Source: Bacteroidota bacterium (GTDB lineage: Bacteria; Bacteroidota; Bacteroidia; Chitinophagales; Chitinophagaceae). Taken from it: a stretch of DNA of 64,000 nt. Shown piece by piece: positions 1 to 9,107 of this stretch. Numbering within the stretch: position 1 is the first letter of the stretch; each line of letters opens with the position of its first letter. Below the pieces are notes generated by a model. That model saw nothing but the letters and a program-made list of their open reading frames with translations. It was not told the DNA's origin and made no database searches. The stretch is taken from positions 1 to 64,000 of the forward strand of contig JAFDXE010000007.1 of assembly GCA_018268085.1 (NCBI GenBank), read 5' to 3'. The position numbers and the translations under genes were made by a program.

Positions 1-688
1 CACTTAGATTGATATTAACTGTTCCTCCTATTGTACCAGATGCTACACCGCTTCCGTTTATATAACTGATTCCACCAACATTATTGGTGTAAGAGAAGTT
101 GCCTGTTATAGCGGTAAATCCATCCTCAAAAATTTCTGTACTACCGGCAACCGTACGGTTCACCGTTATATTTCCGTTGAAAGTAGATTTATTCTGATAA
201 CAAATATGTGAACCGGCACTGCTGTTATGATTGAATGTGCTGTTACCGTTAAAGGTATTTCCTCCCTGGTATGCTTCATAAAGCTGTCCCGTGCCCCCGT
301 GATTAAAAATAATATTGTCGTTAATTATTGAATTCCTGATATACTGGCTGGCCGTACCATTAATTGCTATTACAATATCCGTTCCCCCGTTACTGTTAGT
401 AAGCGTGGCTCCATTGATATTCATGTTACCATTAATGGTAAGACTAAAACCATTAAAGTTTAATGCGCTTCCTGTATTCATACTAAAAGCACCGGTAGTG
501 ATGTTTGCAGGCAGTGCCGGTGAATTAGAAGCTGCATTGATAATTACATTACCTGTTGCCGTAGGAACCGAAGCCGGGGTCCAGTTCTGTGGATCATTCC
601 AGTCGGTACTTGCACTTCCATTCCAGGTTTGGGCATGGATAAAAATAGCAATAAGCGTAAAGCATAACAGGAGGAGAGATTTTTTCAT
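1..688 (-). CDS. Secreted surface/adhesin-like protein, N-terminal part (cut by window edge)
   Basis: The minus strand is open from an ATG at 688 to the window edge, giving 229 complete codons without a stop. The protein begins with a typical signal peptide (MKKSLLLLCFTLIAIFIHAQ). It continues with a TWNGSASTDWNDPQNW motif of the kind found at the start of Bacteroidota surface proteins that carry G/N/T-rich parallel beta repeats and a C-terminal type IX secretion sorting domain. The visible part is rich in Asn, Gly, Thr and Ser and has alternating hydrophobic residues, which suggests a beta-helix. The C-terminus lies outside the window, so the sorting domain and size cannot be checked. Function is unknown; export to the cell surface is an inference from the signal peptide and composition. 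The 237-nt gap to the divergent kinase gene at 926 shows no further gene. Confidence 0.72.
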   Translation of the reverse strand, partial: MKKSLLLLCFTLIAIFIHAQTWNGSASTDWNDPQNWTPASVPTATGNVIINAASNSPALPANITTGAFSMNTGSALNFNGFSLTINGNMNINGATLTNSNGGTDIVIAINGTASQYIRNSIINDNIIFNHGGTGQLYEAYQGGNTFNGNSTFNHNSSAGSHICYQNKSTFNGNITVNRTVAGSTEIFEDGFTAITGNFSYTNNVGGISYINGSGVASGTIGGTVNINLS

Positions 689-925
689 TTTGCAATAATT
701 TTAGGTTGAATAGTTTGGGTTCATTGTAAAATGATCCCTTTTCCCTGCAGGTGAAGAGGTTAGGCAAGATGTTCATGGTAAGTCTCCCATAAACAGTTTT
801 AAAGATTTATCAAATGAATAGAATAGTAAGCCCCCATACAATAATCCTTTTGGATAATATGCTTATTAAACAGTTATTGCGTAATTTGATTAACCCAACC
901 CTGCACAGTTTACATAAACATCATA

Positions 926-3900
926 TTGAAGCTTACGATACATATTAACCGTTTCCTTTTAACGCTCATCATTACGGGAATATCTCTCGTAGTTGATGGA
1001 CAGGTTATTCAACGTTATAATAGTTTTAGTTATACCGTAAACAATGGATTGCTGCAGAGCACTATGTCGGATATTAATTTCGACAGCAATAATTTTTGCT
1101 GGCTTTCGTTTCCAAATGGTATTCAAAAATTTGACGGTAAGCGATTTATTGACATACCGGTACAGGAAGGATTACCGGATAATAAATGGGTGAAATTTTT
1201 ACGGTGCAAAAACGGAGATCTTATTATCAGTCATTCTTCGGGCTTAAGCAAGTATGATATAAACAGCAATAAGTTTGTTATACTTTTCAGGCGCATGAAA
1301 ACAGAACAAAGACCCTTATCATTCGTTGGTGAAGATGATGGCGTTTTTTATTGTTATACAGAAGAAGGAAGTATTATTGGATTTTCCTGCAGTGATTACA
1401 AAAAAGTATGTGAAATTAAGACCGGCATTCCCGGTTATTCAGATAACCTGGATCTAGTTCCTACAATCAGCCAGAATATTATTAACCACAATATTGTTTT
1501 GAAGGTTGGCAACACGTTGTACTACGTTAACCTCGCAGAAAGAAAGCAGAAGTACGATCCTGTAAATGTTCCGGGCCTCTATAGTTATTTTTTATGGATG
1601 GAAAGCAGTGAAAAAATATTGTATTATAAATACAATGATCACAATATACCGGAACTGCAACGATATGACTTTGCTTCAGGGAATGCCCAGACATTAACAG
1701 GTAAAGCAACGTTGGAAGTAATTGCATTCAGAAGCAGGATATATAACTGGCAGGGTAAACAAATCATCTCATTTAATAACCACCTGTATGAAACAAATAC
1801 CAAACTCGACAGCATAAGTTATGAGATGGTAGACTTTCAAAACAAACCTATTGCAGGCAATGCAGGAATAGTGAAGATAATTGAAGACAATAACAGTAAT
1901 CTATACCTTCAAACCATTAATGATGGGTTCAGAAAAATAATCCGTAATTCTTACCCGATAAAATATTATGGAACAGATAAAAAAGAAGATAACTACACCG
2001 TCAGTATTTTTCCGGATAAAAAAAACAATAGAATTATTGCAGGTACGTATGGAAGTGGCTTACTGGTATTTGATACTTTACAACGGCTGATCAAACAAAT
2101 AAAACAATTGCCGGGGGAAGAAAAAAGTTTTTCGGTAAACTGTATATTTAAAAAAGCGAATGGTGACTATGTCTTATCCGTAATTGGAACTAAAATGTGG
2201 TTATTAAGTAAAGATCTTTCTTCGTTGAAACCACTACCCGTTACAACACCTGAGCATAAAAAATTTGCCAATATCGGATACTTCGCAAATCTGATTTCAA
2301 ATACAGGCAACAATGTTATCGTAAAATCCCAATTCAATTTTTATAAGATCAACCCGGAAACAAATGCTATTCAGGAATATCCTACCAGTACACGTGGTGA
2401 TATGAGTGGCATTTTATTCAGGGGAAATATTGTAACACATTTTGAAGATCGTTTATTATTACTAGATACAATTTCATTCCGGGAAGTAAAACGAATTCCT
2501 TTAAAAGGAACTGGTGCCGTAAGGAGTTTTTTAAAAACAGATGAAAATACATTATACATCGGCAGTAATAAAGGAATCTATAAGGTAGATAGTAATTATT
2601 CTGTGTTGCAGCAAATAAACAGAAATTCAGGATTGCCTGATGAATGTATTTATGCCATGGCCATTGATCAGAAAAATGATATCTGGTGCAGCACCAATAA
2701 AGGTATATGCAGAATTAATAAAAATGGCAGCATTTTACAACTTACCAAGGAAGATGGTTTGCAGGAAAATGAATTTAATACCAATATCGTTGCAACCAGT
2801 TACGACGGAGAGATCTTTTTCGGCGGTGTAAATGGCGTAACTAGTTTTTTCCCGGAATCTATTTATACTACCGAAGAAAAACTGTCCCTTTTTTTTACCG
2901 GGATTAAAATAAACAATGAAGAGCGATTCAGGGATACAGCCATCTGGAGAATTAATGAGATCCATCTCAATTACGACGAGAATACGCTGGCATTCGATTT
3001 TATTGCAATGGCCAATAATGATCCGGAACATTACATTTACCAGTATAAAATGGTAGGAGTGGATGATGAATGGACACAAAACAGCAGCCTGCAAACGGTT
3101 CACTATTTCCTTTCCCCCGGCGAATATATTTTTAAAATCTATGCTTCAAGGGTTTTTTATAAAGATGCTGTTGCCATGAAAGAGATCCGTATTTATATCA
3201 AACCTCCTTTCTGGAAAACATGGTGGTTTTATCTGATTGCAGGTTTGGCAATTGTTAGTTTACTCGCTTTTGCAATTAACAGGTATAACAAAAGAAAATA
3301 CCAGAAGAAAGTAATTCAACTGGAAAGTGAACAAAAATTGCAATTGGAAAGAGAAAGAATTTCCCGCGACCTACATGATAATATTGGTGCCTATGCAAGT
3401 ACGGTGTTATACAAAACTGATTTGTTACAAAAAGATTTATTGCCGGATGAAAGAGATAATCTTATGAATGACCTTCGCTTTGCATCGAAAGATATCATTA
3501 CCTCTCTTCGTGAAACCATCTGGGCATTAAAAAAAGATACGTACAGTGCACAGGATTGTTTGTTACGGATCAGGAATTTTGTGCAGCCATTTATTAAGTA
3601 CTACCCGGCAATACATTTCTCCGTAAAAGGTGAAGCGCCCGAAGGGAGGATATTGCATTATACGCATGCGCTAAACCTTGTAAGAATAGTGCAGGAAGCC
3701 ATTTCCAATGCCATTAAACATGCAGGCGCAACAGCAGTAATCGTTGAAAGTACCGTGAAAGAAGAAAAATGGCACCTGGTGGTAAAAGACAATGGTAAAG
3801 GTTTTGAATATGCTTTAAAGCAATCGTTGCAGGAAGGTAACGGGCTACACAATATGCAGCAGCGGGCTACAGAATCGGGATTTACTTTTAGTGTACAATC

Positions 3901-3937
3901 AGGCAGTAACGGCACATCCATCAGCATTTTTGTTTAA
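926..3937 (+). CDS. Sensor histidine kinase with Reg_prop beta-propeller and Y_Y_Y domain
   Basis: A 1003-aa membrane sensor. It has a signal peptide (about residues 1-26), then a long periplasmic region with two-component-regulator propeller repeats (NGLLQSTMSDI, GLPDECIYAMAIDQKNDIWC, TNKGICRIN). A Y_Y_Y domain follows at about residues 660-755, then one membrane helix (about 764-786), a coiled linker and a HisKA_3 dimerisation domain with ERERISRDLHDN; the phospho-accepting His is residue 817. The HATPase domain is intact: N-box Asn 928, DNGKGF at 955-960, then a GNGL box. Unlike the hybrid systems common in this phylum, it has no receiver or AraC domain. The response regulator 68 bp downstream is the likely partner. 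The start codon is TTG at 926; no ATG fits the signal peptide. The ligand is unknown. Confidence 0.9.
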   Translation: MKLTIHINRFLLTLIITGISLVVDGQVIQRYNSFSYTVNNGLLQSTMSDINFDSNNFCWLSFPNGIQKFDGKRFIDIPVQEGLPDNKWVKFLRCKNGDLIISHSSGLSKYDINSNKFVILFRRMKTEQRPLSFVGEDDGVFYCYTEEGSIIGFSCSDYKKVCEIKTGIPGYSDNLDLVPTISQNIINHNIVLKVGNTLYYVNLAERKQKYDPVNVPGLYSYFLWMESSEKILYYKYNDHNIPELQRYDFASGNAQTLTGKATLEVIAFRSRIYNWQGKQIISFNNHLYETNTKLDSISYEMVDFQNKPIAGNAGIVKIIEDNNSNLYLQTINDGFRKIIRNSYPIKYYGTDKKEDNYTVSIFPDKKNNRIIAGTYGSGLLVFDTLQRLIKQIKQLPGEEKSFSVNCIFKKANGDYVLSVIGTKMWLLSKDLSSLKPLPVTTPEHKKFANIGYFANLISNTGNNVIVKSQFNFYKINPETNAIQEYPTSTRGDMSGILFRGNIVTHFEDRLLLLDTISFREVKRIPLKGTGAVRSFLKTDENTLYIGSNKGIYKVDSNYSVLQQINRNSGLPDECIYAMAIDQKNDIWCSTNKGICRINKNGSILQLTKEDGLQENEFNTNIVATSYDGEIFFGGVNGVTSFFPESIYTTEEKLSLFFTGIKINNEERFRDTAIWRINEIHLNYDENTLAFDFIAMANNDPEHYIYQYKMVGVDDEWTQNSSLQTVHYFLSPGEYIFKIYASRVFYKDAVAMKEIRIYIKPPFWKTWWFYLIAGLAIVSLLAFAINRYNKRKYQKKVIQLESEQKLQLERERISRDLHDNIGAYASTVLYKTDLLQKDLLPDERDNLMNDLRFASKDIITSLRETIWALKKDTYSAQDCLLRIRNFVQPFIKYYPAIHFSVKGEAPEGRILHYTHALNLVRIVQEAISNAIKHAGATAVIVESTVKEEKWHLVVKDNGKGFEYALKQSLQEGNGLHNMQQRATESGFTFSVQSGSNGTSISIFV

Positions 3938-4005
3938 TTTCATATAATCCACTCAGATTATTTTTTTATCTGTTCTTCTTCTGCACATTTGAATAAATCC
4001 ATATT

Positions 4006-4686
4006 ATGCCAGTAAAGATTGCCATTGTTGATGATAAAGCAAGTAACCGCAATATCCTGAAGGATAAATTGATGCGCCATGGCAGCTTTGAAGTGATCAT
4101 GCTTGCAACAGACGGCAAGGATTTTATGTCGAAGATGGCCTGTCAGCCTGCAGAACAATTGCCCGATGTAGTGATCATGGATCTTGAAATGCCGAATATG
4201 GATGGCGTGGATGCCATAGCGGTTGGCTCCTGTTTGTACCCCGCAATAAAATTTGTTGTACTCACTATTTTTGATGACGAGGAAAAAATATTTAAAGCAA
4301 TAAAGGCCGGTGCGTATGGTTACCTGCTAAAAGATGAAACGGCAGAAAACATTACGGAAACCCTGTGGCAAATGCATGAAAATTCAGTTGGTCCCATTTC
4401 GCCGGGCATTGCCTATAAGATTTTGCAAATGGTGCAAAACAATGAATTGAATCCTGCAAATAAAAAGCTGCCGGCATTTTCACAAAAACCATTTTTTGAT
4501 CTTACCGACCGTGAAAACGAGATTCTCCAGTTACTGGTACAAGGTTTATTATATAAGGAGATTGGAGCCAGGCTTAACATCAGCGCCAATACGGCTAAAA
4601 AACATGTGATGAATATTTACAGCAAACTGCATGTAAACAGCAGGGCACAGGCACTGCACCTTGCTTATGAGAAAGGATTATTGTAA
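4006..4686 (+). CDS. NarL/FixJ-type response regulator
   Basis: A 226-aa two-component output protein. The N-terminal receiver domain has acidic residues D9-D10, the phospho-acceptor D59 in VVIMDLEMPNMDG, and the conserved Lys in GYLLKDE. The C-terminal LuxR-type helix-turn-helix carries LTDRENEILQLLVQGLLYKEI and NTAKKHVMNIYSKLHV, so it is a DNA-binding transcription regulator. It lies 68 bp downstream of the propeller-type histidine kinase on the same strand and is very probably its cognate regulator. It is similar in design to the regulator at 6919, which suggests that the two kinase/regulator pairs arose by duplication. Target genes cannot be read from the sequence. Confidence 0.93.
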   Translation: MPVKIAIVDDKASNRNILKDKLMRHGSFEVIMLATDGKDFMSKMACQPAEQLPDVVIMDLEMPNMDGVDAIAVGSCLYPAIKFVVLTIFDDEEKIFKAIKAGAYGYLLKDETAENITETLWQMHENSVGPISPGIAYKILQMVQNNELNPANKKLPAFSQKPFFDLTDRENEILQLLVQGLLYKEIGARLNISANTAKKHVMNIYSKLHVNSRAQALHLAYEKGLL

Positions 4687-4751
4687 CAGGAAACATATTC
4701 CGCTGGTAAAAATAATTTCCAATAAAGTTTAATGAAAAGCTTTGTAAAAAA

Positions 4752-4783
4752 GAAGGCCTGCTAACAGGATAGCCAGACCTTCA
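4752..4783 (+). terminator. Possible weak terminator hairpin after the first response regulator
   Basis: GAAGGCCTG and CCAGACCTTC can pair across a loop of about a dozen nt with one C/A mismatch. Only a short T-rich tail follows (TTCATTT). It lies about 65 nt past the stop codon at 4686, in the 277-nt gap before the next kinase gene. I see no other feature in that gap. The mismatch and weak U tract keep confidence low. Confidence 0.35.
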
Positions 4784-4963
4784 TTTGCTCATGAGAGCGT
4801 TCATCTCTGTTTGTATCAACAGCATTCAATTCAATATCCGGTAAAACCGAACAACAGGTTGAAGCTGTAAAATTTACATTTCGGCATAAAACCTCCAATA
4901 CTCAATTTGTAGTAGCCGTTTCACCGCTGGCTTATTACACTTATTTTTAAACAATCTTCTGAA

Positions 4964-6877
4964 GTGAAAAGTCGAAACCTGTATATCACCTGTTTACTTC
5001 TCCTGTTTTGCAGCAGCAAACAATGCTATGGTCAAACCCGAATGATCAACGAGTTAAAAGCGGAATTGAACAATCATAAAAATTCAAAAGAAAGATCTTC
5101 CTTTCTTATTCGTTTATGCGACCAGGGATATAACCTGCATGCAGATACATTGCTGAAATATGCTGACGAACTGATGATGCAGGCGGAAAAAGAAAACAAT
5201 ACGTTTCAAAAAGCACAGGCGCTGTATTTTAAGTCTGCCGCCTATACAACAAAAGGATTGATCGATACTTCACTGGCCCTGGCAACCGCAAGTAAAAAAT
5301 TATTGGAAACCTCCACTCCTGATCCGGTTTTGCTGGCCAATATTTTAAACCAGCAGGGACGTTGTTACATGCGCAGGAATGAATACAATCATGCGATTGA
5401 TATGGGTTACCAGGTGATCAGGGCAGGAGAAATTGCGGGCGATCCGCTTATACAGGTAAAAGGAAAAACACTCATTGGCTGGGCTTACCTCGAAATGGGC
5501 CGGTTGAATATGGCCTTGTTGTGGCATTTAAGGGCTATTCATACAACAACCGATACTGTTCTGGTAAAAAAATACGGGATCGTGTTCGCCAACCTGGCAC
5601 TTAATTACCTGAACCTGGGAATAAAAGATTCTGCCGGTTACTTTATAGATAAAGCGATTACTGCTTCCCGTGAGTATGAGAACCTGTTTGCACTTTCCAA
5701 CTCTCTTGCCATACAATCGCAGTTGTTTATCAGAACCGGTAAACCCGCCAATGCAGAAGCACCATTGAAGGAAGTAATTGCTATTCGTAAATTAATTGGT
5801 GATCCTTTTTATATCGTTTCAGATATGTCGCAACTGGGTTTGTATTACGCACATTATGGCATGCCCGAAAAAGGCGTTGAAGTGTGTAAAGAAGGAATTA
5901 ACATTGCCAGCAGGTACCAGTTAGACAGTAAGCTCATTTTTTTATATAGTTCGTTGGGCGAAAATTATAAGGCGCTTAAAGACACCACTGCGTATGCATC
6001 TGTACTTGAAAAAATAATTGCCCTAAAGGATACCGTGTTTCAAAAAAACTCTGCACAGGCGCTGGCCGAAATCGAAGCAAAATATGAGCTGGAAAAAAAG
6101 CAGAGTTTTATTATGGAACAAACATTGAAAATAAGCCGGCAACGGTATATACTTTATGGATTGATCATACTTGCCGTGTTTGCCGCACTGGTTTCCTGGT
6201 TCCTTTTTAAACTGTATAAAAAAAGACAACAGTTGATATTATTGCGGCTGCAGGAAGAAGAGAAACAACAGTCGGCACTCGCTGTTATAAAAGCTGGTGA
6301 AACAGAACGTAAACGCATAGCCGCAGACTTACACGATAACCTGGGCGCTTATGCTGCATCCATCGCTTCCAATATTGATAATATCCGGCTTAAAGAAAAA
6401 AATGAAGCAAATGATATGGTGTTGAAAGAACTGAGGAATAATTCTGCTGCCATCGTTTCGCAATTGATCGATACCATCTGGGTGTTGAAAAAAGACAACC
6501 TGTCTTTTACCGCCATCAGCGACCGCATCAAAGTATTTATACAACGCCTGCATCCGGGCTTTCCCGGTATTCAGATTGAAGTAAAAGAAAATATTGTTTC
6601 TGATATCATTATGCCTTCTTCCAAAGCCTATCACCTGTACAGGCTGATACAGGAAACCATAATGCTGTCGGTTAAAACGAACGATGTGCAGAAAATATAT
6701 GTGATCATGGAAAGTACCAAACATTGGAAAGTTACCGTTTCCAACGATTCCAATGAAGACAATATCGGCCACCTCATTCACCTGAATATCAGGAGTGCAG
6801 AAACCGGATTTTTTACAGGCAGAGTGAAAAACGGGAACGGACGATATGACCTGCAGATCATCCCTACTACAAATTGA
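4964..6877 (+). CDS. TPR-type sensor histidine kinase with degenerate ATPase domain
   Basis: A 637-aa protein with a signal peptide (residues 1-24), tetratricopeptide-type helical repeats over about residues 30-370, one membrane helix (about 395-417), a coiled linker and a HisKA_3 box (ERKRIAADLHDNLGAY, His 457). The C-terminal region aligns in position with a HATPase domain but has lost its signature residues. Where the N-box should read QEAxxNAxKHA it has QETIMLSVKTN, and in place of the DxGxG and GxGL glycine boxes it has SNDSNEDNIGHLIHLN. ATP binding is therefore doubtful; it may be a substrate or scaffold partner of the intact kinase at 926. The start is GTG at 4964. The regulator gene follows within 45 bp. 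Confidence 0.88.
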   Translation: MKSRNLYITCLLLLFCSSKQCYGQTRMINELKAELNNHKNSKERSSFLIRLCDQGYNLHADTLLKYADELMMQAEKENNTFQKAQALYFKSAAYTTKGLIDTSLALATASKKLLETSTPDPVLLANILNQQGRCYMRRNEYNHAIDMGYQVIRAGEIAGDPLIQVKGKTLIGWAYLEMGRLNMALLWHLRAIHTTTDTVLVKKYGIVFANLALNYLNLGIKDSAGYFIDKAITASREYENLFALSNSLAIQSQLFIRTGKPANAEAPLKEVIAIRKLIGDPFYIVSDMSQLGLYYAHYGMPEKGVEVCKEGINIASRYQLDSKLIFLYSSLGENYKALKDTTAYASVLEKIIALKDTVFQKNSAQALAEIEAKYELEKKQSFIMEQTLKISRQRYILYGLIILAVFAALVSWFLFKLYKKRQQLILLRLQEEEKQQSALAVIKAGETERKRIAADLHDNLGAYAASIASNIDNIRLKEKNEANDMVLKELRNNSAAIVSQLIDTIWVLKKDNLSFTAISDRIKVFIQRLHPGFPGIQIEVKENIVSDIIMPSSKAYHLYRLIQETIMLSVKTNDVQKIYVIMESTKHWKVTVSNDSNEDNIGHLIHLNIRSAETGFFTGRVKNGNGRYDLQIIPTTN

Positions 6878-6918
6878 TTATTCTGAATGGGAAAATTATT
6901 GGTGAATTTTATATTCTT

Positions 6919-7593
6919 ATGGATTTTACAATAGCACTGGTTGAAGACAATAAAATTAACAGGAACACTTTTATGCAAAAGATAAAAATGTTTCCCAACC
7001 TGCATTTGCTATTTGCAGCCGACAATGGCAATACCTGCATGGAAGAATTAAAAGGGTTGCCACACCAGCAGTTACCGCAGGTAATTTTTATGGATCTTGA
7101 AATGCCGGAGATGGATGGCATTGAAACCATTCGCCTGGCAAAGTCGCTTTACCCGCACATACATTTTATCGTACTTACCGTTTTTGATGATGATGAAAAA
7201 ATTTTTGAAGCCATCAAAGCGGGTGCATCGGGCTATTTATTAAAACATGAACCGGCCGGCATTTTACAGGATGCCATCGTAAATATTCTTGAATCGGGAG
7301 GCGCACCCATGAGCCCGGCGATTGCAAGAAAAGCGTTACAGTTACTTAGCTTGTCTACTGCCAGAGTAGACAGCACGCAAAACCACAACAACGCATTGCC
7401 ACAGGCAATTACCGACCGTGAAAAAGAAATATTACAATTCATGGTAAATGGATGGGATGCAAAACGCATCGCATCGGAGTTAAACCTGAGTGTGTTAACG
7501 GTAAGAAAGCACATTGCCAATATTTACGATAAACTGCATGTTAATTCAAAAGCGCAGGTAATATCAATGGCACATAAGAATAACTGGGTGTGA
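6919..7593 (+). CDS. NarL/FixJ-type response regulator
   Basis: A 224-aa receiver/LuxR-HTH protein. E9-D10 and the phospho-acceptor D59 (IFMDLEMPEMDG) form the acidic pocket; GYLLKHE carries the conserved Lys. The HTH region reads TDREKEILQFMVNGWDAKRIA and TVRKHIANIYDKLHV. I place the start at the ATG at 6919 rather than an upstream in-frame TTG at 6874, because MDFTIALVEDN is the normal receiver start and the upstream 15 residues match nothing. It follows the degenerate kinase by 41 bp and closely resembles the regulator at 4006, so both kinases may feed into similar regulators. Confidence 0.92.
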   Translation: MDFTIALVEDNKINRNTFMQKIKMFPNLHLLFAADNGNTCMEELKGLPHQQLPQVIFMDLEMPEMDGIETIRLAKSLYPHIHFIVLTVFDDDEKIFEAIKAGASGYLLKHEPAGILQDAIVNILESGGAPMSPAIARKALQLLSLSTARVDSTQNHNNALPQAITDREKEILQFMVNGWDAKRIASELNLSVLTVRKHIANIYDKLHVNSKAQVISMAHKNNWV

Positions 7594-7620
7594 AATCCAT
7601 TCGTTAAAAAGCTCCACAAT

Positions 7621-7636
7621 ACTAACAGCCGTTAGT
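7621..7636. promoter_or_regulatory. Inverted repeat upstream of paaA (operator or short terminator)
   Basis: ACTAAC-AGCC-GTTAGT is a perfect 6-bp inverted repeat around a 4-bp centre, followed by seven more T residues. It sits 28 bp after the stop codon of the upstream response regulator and 10 bp before the putative -7 element of the paa operon. The T run would suit a terminator for the upstream gene. The position and the CTAAC/GTTAG form would equally suit an operator for a TetR-type phenylacetate regulator such as PaaR. No such regulator gene is present in this window. Confidence 0.5.
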
Positions 7637-7645
7637 TTTTTTTAT

Positions 7646-7653
7646 TAGTTTTG
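7646..7653 (+). promoter_or_regulatory. Putative paa operon -7 element
   Basis: TAGTTTTG matches the Bacteroidota -7 consensus TAnnTTTG exactly. The ATG chosen for paaA is 10 bp downstream, so the leader would be very short. This element overlaps an in-frame TTG at 7651 and argues against using that codon as the start. No TTG -33 box is seen at the usual distance. Confidence 0.45.
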
Positions 7654-7662
7654 CTGGCTAAA

Positions 7663-8619
7663 ATGTATCTCATGCCATTAGCCGATCTCGAAAAAATATT
7701 CCAGGATAAAATTGATGCTGAGGTTAAGATTGAACCGAAAGACTGGATGCCCGAAGCATACCGTAAAACGAATGTCCGGCAGATCAGTCAGCATGCACAC
7801 AGTGAAATAATAGGCATGTTGCCGGAAGGTAACTGGATCAGTCGTGCGCCATCACTAAAACGGAAAGCGATACTGATTGCAAAAGTTCAGGACGAAGCCG
7901 GGCATGGTTTGTATTTATATTCCGCAGCAGAAACACTCGGAACCAGTCGTGAACAAATGATCGACGACCTGCTAACCGGTAAAGCGAAATACTCTTCTAT
8001 TTTTAATTATCCAACATTAACCTGGGCCGATATGGGTGCCGTTGGCTGGCTTGTTGATGGAGCAGCCATTTTAAACCAGGTGATGCTTTGCCGCACTTCT
8101 TATGGGCCGTATGCAAGAGCAATGGTGCGTATCTGTAAAGAGGAAAGCTTTCACCAGCGCCAGGGTTTTGAAACCTTATTGGTGTTGAGTAAAGGCACTG
8201 ATGAACAAAAAGCCATGTGCCAGGATGCCATCAATCGCTGGTGGTGGCCAAGCCTGATGATGTTTGGACCGAAAGACAGTGAAAGTGTGAACAGCGACAT
8301 GAGCATAAAATGGAAGATAAAAAGAAAAACAAATGATGAACTGCGCCAGCAATTTGTTGATATGATTGCAGAACAGGTAAAGCTCCTGGGAATGACTCTT
8401 CCCGATCCCAACCTGAAATGGAATGCAGCAAGAAATCATTATGATTTTGGTGAGATCAACTGGGAAGAATTCTGGAATGTAGTAAAAGGCAACGGCCCCT
8501 GCAACCGGAAAAGAATGGAAGCCCGGCGTAAAGCACATGAAGAAGGCGCCTGGGTTAGAGAAGCCGCAATGGCATATGCAGAAAAGAAAAAAACAAGGGA
8601 AGGAAGAAAAGTAGCATAA
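7663..8619 (+). CDS. paaA: 1,2-phenylacetyl-CoA epoxidase, catalytic subunit A
   Basis: A 318-aa ferritin-like di-iron oxygenase subunit. The diiron ligands are visible as helix motifs: E in [14 protein letters not shown], ExxH in [11 protein letters not shown], and a second ExxH in [11 protein letters not shown]. The enzyme adds one oxygen atom to the aromatic ring of phenylacetyl-CoA, forming the ring 1,2-epoxide, in a complex with PaaB and PaaC in the cytoplasm. Length and sequence fit the family along its whole extent. The start at 7663 is an ATG; another in-frame ATG lies at 7672 and a TTG at 7651, but the TTG lies inside the putative promoter. It leads an operon with paaB, paaC and paaD on the same strand. 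Confidence 0.96.
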   Translation: MYLMPLADLEKIFQDKIDAEVKIEPKDWMPEAYRKTNVRQISQHAHSEIIGMLPEGNWISRAPSLKRKAILIAKVQDEAGHGLYLYSAAETLGTSREQMIDDLLTGKAKYSSIFNYPTLTWADMGAVGWLVDGAAILNQVMLCRTSYGPYARAMVRICKEESFHQRQGFETLLVLSKGTDEQKAMCQDAINRWWWPSLMMFGPKDSESVNSDMSIKWKIKRKTNDELRQQFVDMIAEQVKLLGMTLPDPNLKWNAARNHYDFGEINWEEFWNVVKGNGPCNRKRMEARRKAHEEGAWVREAAMAYAEKKKTREGRKVA

Positions 8620-8696
8620 TTAAAAATGAATATTCCTTTTGCTGTTTATTTTTTTACTTCAAAATAATCTGTATTAAACGCTTATAAAAATATTGT

Positions 8697-9068
8697 ATGA
8701 ATATTCAGATCAGAAAATTCTATTACGGAGATATTCCTGAAGATGCAGGAGGCAGCGGTTCATCAGCACAGCAGCCCGTAACTAACGGTACGGCATGGCC
8801 GCTTTGGGAAGTATTCATCCGCAGTAAACAGGGTCTCGACCATAAACACGCCGGCAGCCTTCATGCAGCCGATGCAGCCATGGCAATAGAAAACGCAAGA
8901 GACGTGTACACACGCAGGCAGGAAGGCGTTAGCATCTGGGTAGTGGAAAGTAAATACATTCATGCCTCTAATCCTGATGAAGCAGAAAGCTTCTACGAAC
9001 CGGCAGCAGATAAAGTATATCGCCACCCAAGTTTTTATGATTTACCGGATGAAGTAAAGCACATGTAA
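8697..9068 (+). CDS. paaB: 1,2-phenylacetyl-CoA epoxidase, subunit B
   Basis: A 123-aa small subunit of the phenylacetyl-CoA epoxidase. Recognisable family motifs are WPLWEVFIRSKQGLDHKHAGSLHAAD and the stretch DVYTRRQEGVSIWVV. In the known complex PaaB helps bridge PaaA/PaaC units and is required for activity. It begins 77 bp after paaA. The first residues contain a short Gly/Ser-rich insertion (DAGGSGSS) not usual for the family, probably a surface loop. Function follows from homology and operon position. Confidence 0.93.
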   Translation: MNIQIRKFYYGDIPEDAGGSGSSAQQPVTNGTAWPLWEVFIRSKQGLDHKHAGSLHAADAAMAIENARDVYTRRQEGVSIWVVESKYIHASNPDEAESFYEPAADKVYRHPSFYDLPDEVKHM

Positions 9069-9107
9069 TTCAGCTCAAAACCATTTTTGCATTTTCAATT
9101 CATTACA

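Noticed and set aside
315..698. Plus-strand 127-aa reading frame at the left edge
   Set aside because: It is a shadow of the signal-peptide-bearing minus-strand gene that runs off the window edge.
6329..6781. Minus-strand 150-aa frame opposite the second histidine kinase
   Set aside because: Antisense to a well-supported gene, no recognisable motifs and no promoter.
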